Assembly (NCBI RefSeq): GCF_031585635.1
Contig: NZ_CP134198.1
Location: 124,001 to 188,000, forward strand
From: Paraburkholderia sp. FT54
GTDB lineage: Bacteria; Pseudomonadota; Gammaproteobacteria; Burkholderiales; Burkholderiaceae
Direction: 5' to 3'
Length of the DNA: 64,000 nt
Shown here: positions 1-8,477 of the stretch, piece after piece
Layout of the letters: every line of letters starts with the position of its first letter
Numbering within the stretch: the stretch's first letter is position 1
Program-made: the position numbers and the translations under genes
The notes under the pieces: generated by a model
Seen by the model: the letters and a program-made list of their open reading frames with translations, nothing else
Told to the model about the DNA's origin: nothing
Databases searched by the model: none

Positions 1-2
1 GC

Positions 3-620
3 CTCTCGCCGCAGGGCACACTCGTCCCAGACACGCTGGCGACGCTTTTCGAAACGCTGATGGGCCTCGTGGTCGGCAGCGGACTCGGTATCGGCCTCGG
101 GCTGCTGCTCTGGTTCGTGCCGAGGGTCTCAGGCGTGGCCGAAGGTCTGTCGGTCATTCTGAACAGCATTCCGAAGATTGCGCTCGGTCCGCTGATTGTC
201 ATCTGGTTCGGCTCGGACATGGCCTCGAAGATCTGGCTCGCCGGCATCTCCACCTTCGCTGTCGCGATGATTTCCGCGTGCGCCGCGGCGCGCGAGGTGG
301 ATCAGGACCTGCTGAATCTGTTCCGCTCGTTCAAGGCGAAGCCGGGCATGATCTTCAGCAAACTGATCGTACCTAGCGCACTGCCGTGGATCTTCTCGAC
401 ACTGCGCGTGAACATCGGCTTCGCGCTGATCGGCTCGGTGGTGGGCGAATACATCGCTTCGCAGGTGGGAGTGGGTCACGAAGTGTTCGTCGCTGGCTCT
501 TTGTTTGACCTCAATACTGTTTGGCTGGGCATTATCGTTCTCACATTGATGGCATCGATTCTGAGCTGGATTGTTCAATTTACGGAAGCAAAGGTGATTA
601 CATGGAAAAGAAAACGGTGA
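3..620 (+). CDS. ABC transporter permease, NitT/TauT type (5' partial)
   Basis: Membrane subunit of an ABC importer of the nitrate/taurine/sulfonate family. The reading frame is open to the left edge of the window, so the start lies upstream. The visible part has several hydrophobic segments and the cytoplasmic EAA-type loop that contacts the ATPase (ARE, then LLNLFRSFKAKPGMIF, then the LIVPSALPWIF segment), typical of BPD_transp_1 permeases. It overlaps the start of the binding-protein gene by 19 bases, so the two are translationally coupled. The partner ATPase is not in the window and probably lies just upstream. The transported compound cannot be read from the sequence; the amidase neighbours suggest an amide or other organic nitrogen compound. 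Confidence 0.9.
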   Translation, partial: LSPQGTLVPDTLATLFETLMGLVVGSGLGIGLGLLLWFVPRVSGVAEGLSVILNSIPKIALGPLIVIWFGSDMASKIWLAGISTFAVAMISACAAAREVDQDLLNLFRSFKAKPGMIFSKLIVPSALPWIFSTLRVNIGFALIGSVVGEYIASQVGVGHEVFVAGSLFDLNTVWLGIIVLTLMASILSWIVQFTEAKVITWKRKR

Positions 621-1579
621 AGTTTCTGGGCACTTGCCTTGTGGCGGCAGTCGCCGCTTCCGGGGCCCGCATGGCGGTTGCTGCCGAGCCGGTAGTCGTC
701 TATCAGGCCTTTCAGTCGATTCAGTATCTGCCGCTTTACGTGGCGCTCGACAAAGGTTTGTTTGCAAAGAACGGTCTCACGGTGCAGAAAGTGACGGCCG
801 GCGGCGGCGCAGCCGGAGTGGCTGCGGTGATCGGCGGTCACGCGGACTTTTCGCTGCAGGACCCGATGACGGCGATGCTTGCCAACCTCAAGGGCGCGTC
901 GCTCGTCAATGTGGCGAACGTGGTTGCAGGCGTGCCCGTCTGGATCATCGCGCCGCCGGCCTCGTCGGTTAAGGAGGTGTCCGATCTGGCCGGCAGGAGC
1001 GTGGCCACTGCGCTACCGCCGACGACGAGTACGTATCTGCTGCAGCGCCTCGTTAGCGAGCGAAAGCTCGCTAACGTGAAGCTCGATACCGTGCAGATCG
1101 GCACGGAGCTCGCACCGGTCAGCGCGGGGCGCGACGAAGCGGCGGCGCTTTACGAGCCACAGGTCGATACCGGGCTGTCACAGGGATACCGGATCGTCTA
1201 CGGGTTCCCCAGGGCCTATCCGGGCGGCTATGTATTCTCCAGCATGGACACGCTCGCTTCCACGATCAAAGCCAAGCCACAGATGGTCGCTGCGTTCGTG
1301 AAATCGATCGGCGAGGCCGAGGCGCTGATCCAGCATTCGCCCGATACGGCGAAGGCTGTTGCGCGGACCGAGTTTCCGACGCTTGACCCGAAGGTGGTCG
1401 ACAGCGCCGTACAGCGCATGATCGACCAGGAGATCTTCGCAGCGACACCCGAGATTTCCGAGCAGGCGTTCCGTAACGCGCTGGCCCTGCAGGAGTCCCT
1501 CGGCAACATCAAGCCGGGCAGCGTGACATATGCCGGCGCGGTGGACAATTCGTTTGCGGCGGCAGCAGCGCGCAAATAG
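602..1579 (+). CDS. ABC transporter periplasmic binding protein, NMT1/TauA-like
   Basis: Periplasmic solute-binding component (325 aa) of the preceding importer. The start is placed at the ATG giving a MEKKTVKF N-terminus, because a cleavable signal peptide follows (hydrophobic stretch ending in AVAAEP, about residues 8-29). The mature part begins with the PVVVYQAFQSIQYLPLYVA pattern typical of NMT1/THI5-like and SsuA/TauA proteins, followed by DKGLFAKNGL. A longer in-frame start at 521 would bury the signal peptide and is unlikely. The gene overlaps the permease and is followed about 100 bases on by an amidase, which suggests that imported substrate is hydrolysed by the downstream enzymes. 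The ligand is unknown. Confidence 0.9.
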   Translation: MEKKTVKFLGTCLVAAVAASGARMAVAAEPVVVYQAFQSIQYLPLYVALDKGLFAKNGLTVQKVTAGGGAAGVAAVIGGHADFSLQDPMTAMLANLKGASLVNVANVVAGVPVWIIAPPASSVKEVSDLAGRSVATALPPTTSTYLLQRLVSERKLANVKLDTVQIGTELAPVSAGRDEAAALYEPQVDTGLSQGYRIVYGFPRAYPGGYVFSSMDTLASTIKAKPQMVAAFVKSIGEAEALIQHSPDTAKAVARTEFPTLDPKVVDSAVQRMIDQEIFAATPEISEQAFRNALALQESLGNIKPGSVTYAGAVDNSFAAAAARK

Positions 1580-1681
1580 GCACGGGAACGTGAGACGGCG
1601 CTCGCGCAATGCCGACGCCCGCTCGAATCGATCCGGATTCCTCGCGCAAGTTGCGCGATCAACAGTAAAGCTATCACCAGA

Positions 1682-3010
1682 ATGCAAAAGCAATCGTTGC
1701 TGACTACTCTGCTTGCCAGCCGCGGCGACGCCCAGGCTGCCCGCGCACGGCTCTCAGCCGCAAAGGCGCGCGCTGACGAACTCGAGCCCTGGCTCCGCGC
1801 GTTCACATCGCGAGCCGACAACTATGACGTGGATGCCGCAGTCAATGGACCGCTCGCCGGCCTGCCGGTCGGTATCAAGGATCTGATCGATACACGCGAC
1901 ATGCCGACTGCCTACGGGTCGCCGGTCTATCGCGGACACCAGCCGTCGGCGGACGCGCGTATCGTCGAGTCCATCCGGCAGGCGGGCGGAGTGGTCTTCG
2001 GGAAGACGGTGACGACCGAGTTCGCCTGGCGTGAGCCTGGACCCACGGTCAATCCGTGGAACCGACTGCACACGCCGGGCGGGTCGTCGAGCGGCTCAGC
2101 GGCAGCCGTGGCCGCTGGCATAGTGCCACTTGCACTCGGTACGCAGACCGTCGGCTCGGTCATCCGGCCGGCCGCTTATTGCGGAGTCGTCGGCTACAAG
2201 CCCAGTTTCGGCAAGGTGTCCCGCGACGGTGTGCATCCGCTGTCCGGCTCGCTCGATCATGTCGGCTTTTTCGCGCAGACGGTAGAGGGTGTGGCGCTCG
2301 CGCATGCACTCTTCGTCGAGCACCGATCTGAGGTGTTGGCGAGCCTCGAAGCATGGACCGCATGGTTCCCGGCCAATGCTCCAGCCCGGCTGGGCGTGTT
2401 ACGCACGCCCTTCTGGGACCGGGTGCAGCCGGCACAGAAGGAGAACTTCGATGCCTCGCTCGAGCGTCTGCGCGCCGCCGGCGCCGTGCTCGTCGAGCTT
2501 GAATACGGCGCAGATATGCAGGCTATGGTCGACGCGGTGCAGGTCATTGCGTGCGTCGAGGCGCACCGCGCGATCGGCCCCATCGCCGCCGGGCATGGTG
2601 AGCTCGTCAGTGAGCACATGCATAGGCTGATCGCGGCGGGCGCGGCAACGCCTGCCGCTGAGTACGAGGCTGCCATTGCGCTGCAGGCGCGGTTGCGTCG
2701 CGAATCGAAGACGCTGCTCGCCGGATGCGAGGCGCTCGTAACCCTGTCGGCGCCTGGCGAGGCACCCGCAGGGCTCTCGGACACAGGCGACGGGATTTTC
2801 TGCGCACCATGGAGCCTTACAGGCAGCCCAGCCGTGACTGTGCCGTCGGGCCGCACCGCCAATGGCTTGCCGCTTGCGTTCCAGGTGGTCGGCGAGTTCG
2901 GCGCGGATCTGAGCACGCTGCAGATCGCGGCCTGGGTCGAAAGCCAGCTGCAGGCGCAATGGCCGGCCGCATCCGTATCGGCTGGGTATCCCGAAGTGGC
3001 GTCCGCCTGA
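1682..3010 (+). CDS. amidase (amidase-signature family)
   Basis: Cytoplasmic amidohydrolase of 442 aa that cleaves a C-N amide bond. The Ser-cisSer-Lys catalytic set is visible: Lys66 in GIKDLID, the serine/glycine loop PGGSSSGS near residues 132-139, and the probable nucleophile Ser159 in TQTVGSVIRP. The usual GTDTGGS signature is altered to TQTVGS, a variant seen in a subset of the family. Length is normal. It lies between a binding-protein gene and a GntR regulator on the same strand. The substrate cannot be deduced; it could equally be an allophanate-, biuret- or aryl-amide-type hydrolase. Confidence 0.88.
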   Translation: MQKQSLLTTLLASRGDAQAARARLSAAKARADELEPWLRAFTSRADNYDVDAAVNGPLAGLPVGIKDLIDTRDMPTAYGSPVYRGHQPSADARIVESIRQAGGVVFGKTVTTEFAWREPGPTVNPWNRLHTPGGSSSGSAAAVAAGIVPLALGTQTVGSVIRPAAYCGVVGYKPSFGKVSRDGVHPLSGSLDHVGFFAQTVEGVALAHALFVEHRSEVLASLEAWTAWFPANAPARLGVLRTPFWDRVQPAQKENFDASLERLRAAGAVLVELEYGADMQAMVDAVQVIACVEAHRAIGPIAAGHGELVSEHMHRLIAAGAATPAAEYEAAIALQARLRRESKTLLAGCEALVTLSAPGEAPAGLSDTGDGIFCAPWSLTGSPAVTVPSGRTANGLPLAFQVVGEFGADLSTLQIAAWVESQLQAQWPAASVSAGYPEVASA

Positions 3011-3086
3011 CGGTCTGCGAGCGCGCCAGTGTCGGTTATAGTGCGGGGCATGCTCTAACACGGCGAAGCGGCAAAAGGAGGATACG

Positions 3087-3755
3087 TTGAGCAGGCCCTA
3101 TCGAACCATCCAGGAATACGTCCTCGGAACATTGAGGGCCGAAATCCTGAAGGGAGTGTATCCGCCGAATACTCGTCTCAGACAGGAAGAGGTGGCCAAG
3201 CGCCTGGACGTCAGCACGACACCTGTGCGCGAGGCGTTTCGCGATCTGCGGGCGGAGGGGCTGGTGTCGATCGACCCGAACCGGGGCGTCGTAATACGCG
3301 GCCTCACTGCGGAAGACGTGAGCGAGATTTACGAACTGCGCATGCTGCTCGAGCCCATGCTCGCGGAGCGGGCCTGCCGGCAGCTCGCGCCCGCCGATCT
3401 CGCGGCGGCCACTGTATGTCACGCAACCATGAGCGCGACCCTGTCGTCCGAAAAATGGGCGTTGCTCAACGTGGAATTCCACCGGCACCTGATAGGGAGT
3501 CAGGAGAAGACCCGTCTGTTCGAGATCGTCGAAAGCCTCTCGGGTGTCGCGCGTCCCTATGTGTCGTTGGCGATGCACGTCAAGCAAGACCTCATGGAGA
3601 GTAACAACCGCGAGCACGCGCAGCTGTTGGACGCCTTCCGGGCGGGCGATGCGCTGTCCGTGCGCGAGCAGAGCCGGATACACCTCGAAAACACGCGCAA
3701 CGCGATCGTCGCCTGGGTTACCCAGTGGGCGCCGACGGAGGTCGCCCACGGCTAA
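3087..3755 (+). CDS. GntR-family transcriptional regulator (FCD subfamily)
   Basis: DNA-binding regulator of 222 aa. The N-terminal winged helix-turn-helix covers about residues 1-75 (YVLGTLRAEILKGVYPP, then EEVAKRLDVSTTPVREAFRDL), and the rest is a helical FCD ligand-binding domain (TAEDVSEIYELRMLLEP, then LNVEFHRHLI). The start codon is TTG, supported by a strong AAAGGAGG ribosome-binding site 8 bases upstream. FCD regulators usually repress catabolic operons until an organic-acid ligand binds. Its position between two amidase genes suggests that it controls this plus-strand amide cluster; the ligand is not known. Confidence 0.9.
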   Translation: MSRPYRTIQEYVLGTLRAEILKGVYPPNTRLRQEEVAKRLDVSTTPVREAFRDLRAEGLVSIDPNRGVVIRGLTAEDVSEIYELRMLLEPMLAERACRQLAPADLAAATVCHATMSATLSSEKWALLNVEFHRHLIGSQEKTRLFEIVESLSGVARPYVSLAMHVKQDLMESNNREHAQLLDAFRAGDALSVREQSRIHLENTRNAIVAWVTQWAPTEVAHG

Positions 3756-3898
3756 AGCGAGCCAGGCGGTGCGCTTGGCGTGTGCTCTCTTGGGGGCGCA
3801 GGTGGGGCCAACCGGTCGGCCGCAGCGCGTAGGGTGTTCCTTTCGCCGTGAACCGGACGCCCAGCTAAGCCAACGCTTATTCCAGGAACATACAAGAT

Positions 3899-5395
3899 AT
3901 GGACGATTCGCTGGTTTCCCTGTCGGCGGTGACAGCCCGTGAACTCATCGGGCGCCGCGACCTTTCCCCGGTCGAACTGCTCGAGGCCTGCATCGCTCAG
4001 ATCGAGGCGATCAACCCGGCCGTCAACGCCGTGGCGGCGACCTGCTTCGAGCGCGCGCGCGAGGAAGCGCGGCGCGCGGAATTGGCCGTTGCGCGTGGCG
4101 GGCCGCTCGGCCCTTTGCACGGGTTGCCGCTCGGGGTCAAGGATCTGGAGGAAACGGCAGGCCTTTTGACCACCTACGGTTCACCGCTTTTTCGCGCCAA
4201 CGTGCCGGTCCGCGATAACGCCTTCGTGGCTCGCCTGCGCGCCGCGGGCGCTATCCTAACCGCCAAGACCAACACACCCGAGATGGGCGCGGGGGCCAAC
4301 ACGCGCAATGTGGTCTGGGGCGCTACCGGCAATCCGTTCAATCCGTTGTTGAACGCTGGCGGCTCTTCGGGCGGCTCGGCCGTCGCGCTCGCCACCAGCA
4401 TGCTGCCGCTCTGCACGGGCACGGATACGGGCGGCTCGCTGCGGATTCCCGCGGCGCTGTGCGGCGTGGTCGGATTCCGGCCTTCGCCGGGCCTCGTGCC
4501 GATCGACCGCAAGGTGCTCGGCTGGACGCCCATCGACGTGAGTGGTCCAATGGGGCGCACCGTCGCGGACACCCGGCTGCAACTGGCCGCCCAGGCCGGC
4601 TTGCATCACAACGATCCGCTCGGGTATCGCATCGCCGGGTCAGCATTCGGGCATGGCGCGCCACTCGACGTCAGCGAGCTGCGTATCGGCTATACGGAAG
4701 ACTTCGGCGTGTGCGCTGTCGACAATGCGACGCGCGCGACCTTCCGCACGAAGATGGCGGCGATCGCAGGCTACGTCAAGCTGTGCGAGCCGGTGGATCT
4801 CGACATGGGCGAGGCCGACCGCGCTTTCGACGTGATCCGCGCGCAGAACTTCCTCGCCAGTTTCAGGGAGACCTACGAGCGCGACCCAGCTCTGCTCGGC
4901 CCGAACACGCGCGCCAACTACGAAATGGCGCAGGCGATGTCGCTTCGCGACGCAGTGTGGGCGCACGCGGAGCAGACGAAGATTTTCCGCCGCTTCCAGG
5001 CGAAATTCGACGACTACGACGTAATAGTCTCGCCTACCTCGTCGATCTCTCCGTTTCCCTGGTCCCGGTGGCATCTCGCCGAGGTCAATGGCCGCCCGCT
5101 CGACAACTATTACCGCTGGGTTGCGCTTACCTACGTCGTCACGCTGCTAACGAACCCGGCCCTGTCGCTACCTTGTGGTACCGATCACGCGGGCATGCCG
5201 TTCGGCCTGCAACTCGTCGGTCCGTTTCGCGGCGACGAGCGGCTGCTTGACATGGCCGAGTCGCTTGAAACCGCGCTGCGCAATGATGCGGTACTGAACC
5301 GTCCGCTCCCCGATCTTCGCGCGCTCTCGTCTACGGTAAGCGAACTCAAGTCGATCGTGACCGATCCGCCCGTGCTGACGGTGACGGGCGGCTAG
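3899..5395 (+). CDS. amidase (GatA-like, amidase-signature family)
   Basis: Amidohydrolase of 498 aa with a canonical signature: Lys81 in LGVKDLEET, the AGGSSGGSAVA loop (about 153-163) and nucleophile Ser180 in GTDTGGSLRIP. It belongs to the same superfamily as GatA, but no GatB or GatC partner is present, so a catabolic amide-hydrolysing role is more likely than tRNA amidation. It follows the GntR gene after 143 bases that contain no other gene, and an AGGA motif precedes the ATG. It is a clear paralogue, not a duplicate, of the upstream amidase. The IS-rich region begins just downstream. Confidence 0.88.
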   Translation: MDDSLVSLSAVTARELIGRRDLSPVELLEACIAQIEAINPAVNAVAATCFERAREEARRAELAVARGGPLGPLHGLPLGVKDLEETAGLLTTYGSPLFRANVPVRDNAFVARLRAAGAILTAKTNTPEMGAGANTRNVVWGATGNPFNPLLNAGGSSGGSAVALATSMLPLCTGTDTGGSLRIPAALCGVVGFRPSPGLVPIDRKVLGWTPIDVSGPMGRTVADTRLQLAAQAGLHHNDPLGYRIAGSAFGHGAPLDVSELRIGYTEDFGVCAVDNATRATFRTKMAAIAGYVKLCEPVDLDMGEADRAFDVIRAQNFLASFRETYERDPALLGPNTRANYEMAQAMSLRDAVWAHAEQTKIFRRFQAKFDDYDVIVSPTSSISPFPWSRWHLAEVNGRPLDNYYRWVALTYVVTLLTNPALSLPCGTDHAGMPFGLQLVGPFRGDERLLDMAESLETALRNDAVLNRPLPDLRALSSTVSELKSIVTDPPVLTVTGG

Positions 5396-5489
5396 GCATG
5401 CCGGGCTGGTGTGCACGGGCGTTTTTTCGCTCTGGTGCACATCGGAAGGGTCGGCTTACCCTGGGGCTTTTGAGGAGCACGAGCCCGCA

Positions 5490-5815
5490 ATGAGTACACT
5501 GAGAGACATCGACTGGTTGTTCCATGGCCGTCACTTCGACCGCGAAGTCATTGTCCTGTGTGTACGTTGGTACCTGCGTTACAAACTCAGCTCTCGAGAC
5601 CCGGCTGAAATGATGGGCACAGCGAGTCGCTGCCGAAGGAGACGACTTTGCGATCGTCGAAGTATTTGAACAACTTGATCGAGCAGGACCATCGCAACAT
5701 CAAGTCCAGGATCAATGCAATGCTCGGCTTCAAACGCTTCGGCAATGCAGCCACTACGATCGTCGGCACCGAACTGATGCATCGCATTCGTCAAAACCAG
5801 GGTTCACGCTGCACC
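5490..5815 (+). pseudogene. IS6-family transposase remnant with internal deletion
   Basis: The first 38 or so codons (LFHGRHFDREVIVLCVRWYL) match the N-terminus of IS6/IS26-type transposases. The frame then jumps to the C-terminal DDE region (RSSKYLNNLIEQDHRNIKSR, with the catalytic Glu in IEQDH, and GFKRFGNAATTIVGTELMHRI). About 390 bases of the middle, including both catalytic Asp residues, are missing and the two pieces are in different frames. A relative with full length lies 2 kb downstream at 7571-8290. No transposition activity is possible. Confidence 0.85.
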
Positions 5816-6155
5816 CTGGGAAGAACCAAGCGGAAGCCTGATGACTGGCTTGGTGGCGACCGGCATATAGACGGCGTGACGTTACTCCAGGCGATCGAAT
5901 GGAACATAGGAACCTGTCATCACGATGCGAAGGGAGAAGCTTGATTTGAAGGACTCGAAGAAAGCGAGAGTACCGATGCGGGGTACAGGGGTGGAGCATT
6001 TCGTAGTAGCGATGAAGCCTCGTAATGGGGGGGAGCGAAGGGAATGCGTCATCCGGCAAGACCTGTGGGCCAACCAGACAATGGGATGAGCCGATGAGTC
6101 GAGCCAGGCCGTTTGACGTTGCCCGCGAATTTCGGATCCCTTAACTGAGCGGAGA
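5816..6155 (+). other. gap; possible group II intron leader scrap
   Basis: No intact gene. A short plus-strand segment reads MKPRNGGERRECVIRQ from 6012 and ends in a stop after 25 codons; after the stop a second segment reads MSRARPFDVAREF. Both resemble, from memory, the N-terminal leader of group II intron reverse transcriptases of beta-proteobacteria, and the GTAATGGGG...GGAGCGAAGGG nucleotide string is also reminiscent of such introns. No reverse-transcriptase core motif (YADD) is present, so at best this is a 5' fragment. The identification is tentative. Confidence 0.3.
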
Positions 6156-6372
6156 TTATGCCACCCGTTTGTTCTGGGCGGCGTACCAGTCCTGCTCGAA
6201 TTGCATTGGGCTGAGGTAGCCCAACGTCGAGTGCAACCGCGAATGATTGTAGAAGCTCAACCAGTCGATTACCTCGTCCATCGCCTCCCGACGCGTTGCA
6301 AAGCGCTGGCCCAGGATGCGTGCTCGCTTAAGCGATCCCCACAAGCTCTCGGTCGGTGCGTTGACGCTCCTA
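6156..6372 (-). pseudogene. IS3-family transposase C-terminal fragment
   Basis: The last 70 or so residues of an IS3-family OrfB: NAPTESLWGSLKRARI followed by RREAMDEVIDWLSFYNHSRLH and STLGYLSPMQFEQ. The catalytic Glu sits in the ESLWGSLK motif, and the end is the typical LGYLSP-box. The 5' side is cut off abruptly next to the end of the IS110-type pseudogene, consistent with insertion or deletion at the junction. The upstream two thirds of the transposase and its OrfA are absent. Confidence 0.88.
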
Positions 6373-6374
6373 TG

Positions 6375-7432
6375 TCAAGGGACAGGCGTCGAATCGGCCA
6401 GATCGGCCAGGATGAGCGGGTATAGTTCCCGGACGATATAGCGTTTCAGGCAGCGATGGATTTCCTTGTTGGACATGCCTTCCTTTGTCCGACGATCCAC
6501 ATACGCGCGGGTACGCGGATCACTGCGCATCCGAACCATGGCAATGGTCCATAGGGCGTTATTTGCAGACCGATCACCGCCCCTGTTCAAACGATGCCGG
6601 ACCGTCTTGCCGGACGACGCCTGCAACGGACTTGTGCCGCAAAGTGCCGCCAGCGCAGCTTCGCTTTTTTCAGACGTTCGGGATTGTCACCCGCGACCGC
6701 AACCAGTACCGCAGCGGTCTGCGGGCGGACGCCGAATCGTTCGCGAACCCGCCTGGCATGCTGGCTGGTGAGGCTGTCAAGCATGGCGTCGAGTGCTTTG
6801 AGCTCCTCTGCCAGCGTCAGCCAACGCTTCGCCAGCAACCGCAGCGTAGTGGTCAGCGTTTGCAACATTGGCGTTTTACCCAACGAGCGAAGACGGACGC
6901 AACCCTCAACGCATGCTGCCGTCTTCGCTTTCAGAAGACGATCACGGATTTCCTGCGGCGCGCTGACGAGCAAAGCCCGTAACTGGTTGATAGCCTGCGT
7001 CTTGGCCGTGACCGCACTGCGCCTGGCAACAGAGACGGCGCGCATCGCTTCGGCGGCACCGGACTGTTCCTTTGGGATAGCCGTCGCCCTTCCGGAGAGT
7101 ACCGCACGCGCGGCGTTTTCGGCATCAGTAAGATCTGACTTCCCCCTGGATCGGCGCATCGCGCGATCGGGACGATTGACTTCAAGCACCTCGATCTCAT
7201 GATCGCGCAGCACGCGGGCCAATCCCGTTCCGTAGGTGCCGGTCCCTTCAACCCCGGCGCGGCGTAACTGGCCAAACGAGTTCGCCCATGTCAGCAGGTT
7301 GAGATATCCTGCCGTGTCGGTCGTTACCGACAGCGTTCCGAGAAGCTTGCCTGTGTCTGTGTCGCTAATCGCAGCCCCGACATGCGTATCCAGATGCGTG
7401 TCAACACCCAAAATCACTTCGTTTTGTTCCAT
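6375..7432 (-). pseudogene. IS110-family transposase, frameshifted
   Basis: A DEDD-type transposase of about 350 aa. The N-terminal part reads MEQNEVILGVDTHLDTHVG, with the first catalytic Asp in GVDTH and the paired NRPDRAMRR and KSDLTDAENAARAVL motifs. The C-terminal transposase_20 part continues in the -1 frame from a run of six A (plus-strand T run 6665-6670) and reads EAALAALCGTSPLQASSGKT and RLNRGGDRSANNALW. In the first frame translation runs into unrelated Arg-rich sequence, so the full protein needs a -1 shift. This is most simply a one-base indel in the homopolymer, although slippage on the A run cannot be excluded. Confidence 0.88.
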
Positions 7433-7504
7433 TCGTGTGTCCGTTGTAGTGGGCGCATCGCCAACCCCACTCGCAGGACAGGACACTCATGGTGCAGTAC
7501 AAAG

Positions 7505-8290
7505 GGTTCTGGTGCAAATAGATTCATTGGACCGGTTAAAGTAGCGATCCAATCAATCCGGTGGGCGGCGATGAGCAAGGGGAAGGGTCTGGAGGGGTTG
7601 TTCGACGGCCGGCATTTTGATCGGGAGATCATTGTTCTGTGTGTGCGCTGGTACCTTCGCTACAAGCTTAGTCTGCGCGATCTGGTCGAGATAATGGCCG
7701 AGCGGAGATTGTCGCTGGCACACACCACGATTATGCGTTGAGTAAAGCGCTTTACGCCGGAGTTCGTCAAGCGCTGGAACCGGTTTGGCATACCCACTGG
7801 CCGGTCATGGCGTGTTGACGAGACCTATCTGAAGATTCGTGGCAAGTGGGTCTATCTCTACCGGGCGGTAGATCGTGTCGGCCAGACAGTGGACTTCATG
7901 CTCAGGGCAAAGCGCGATGTGAGCGCGGCCAAAGCCTTTTTCAGCAAGGCCATCAAACATCAGCGCCAGCCACCGGAGACGATCACGCTCGATGGGTATG
8001 CCGCCTCGCACCGGGCCGTGCGCGAGATGATCACTGACGCTCTGCTGCCTGAGGGGACGCATGTGCGCTCCTCGAAGTATCTGAATAACGTGATCGAACA
8101 GGATCATCGAAACATCAAGTCCAGAACGAACGTGATGCTCGGATTCAAACGATTCAGGTGGGCGAAGACCACGATTTCAGGCATCGAGTTGATGCACCGC
8201 ATCCGCAAGGGTCAGTTCAATCTCCGCACTCTCGGACTCAAGGATACTACTACACCTGCCGTCTCGAATGCTGTCCTATTCAATAAATAA
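7505..8290 (+). mobile_element. IS6-family element, right end not found
   Basis: The left end carries GGTTCTGGTGCAAA (7505-7518), the type of 14-bp terminal repeat found in IS6/IS26-group elements, 66 bases before the transposase start. A matching TTTGCACCAGAACC right end is not present after the transposase; instead an IS481-type element begins 11 bases past the stop. The element is therefore probably truncated on its right side, and in addition its transposase has an internal stop. Confidence 0.7.
7571..8290 (+). pseudogene. IS6-family transposase with one in-frame stop
   Basis: Full-length IS6/IS26-type transposase frame of 239 codons broken by a single TGA at codon 57 (7739-7741), where the family has Trp (TIMR-W-VKRF), so a TGG to TGA change is the simplest explanation. 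Downstream of the stop the same frame stays open to the natural end and keeps all three catalytic residues: Asp in WRVDETYLK, Asp in ITLDGYAAS and Glu in NVIEQDHRNIKSR. It would be inactive unless the opal codon is read through. It resembles the deleted copy at 5490-5815 but is not identical. Confidence 0.88.
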
Positions 8291-8301
8291 GGTATCCTTA
8301 T

Positions 8302-8477
8302 GTGTGCGATTCACAGACATCGTTTCAACTAAAATGAGGCGATGGACCGTGAGATTGCGACTCGATTGCGATGGGTGCTGATGTATCACGTGTGTGATTC
8401 ACACACATCGTTTCAACTAAAATGGAGCGATGGACCGCGAGATTGCAACTCGATTACGTTGGGTGCTGATGTATCAC
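8302..8477 (+). repeat. 88-bp tandem duplication of the IS481 left end
   Basis: Bases 8302-8389 and 8390-8477 are direct repeats that each contain the terminal inverted repeat, the start codon and the first 16 or so codons of the transposase (MDREIATRLRWVLMYH). They differ at scattered positions, so the duplication is not brand new. The outer copy matches the right end of the element exactly; the inner copy does not. Confidence 0.9.
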
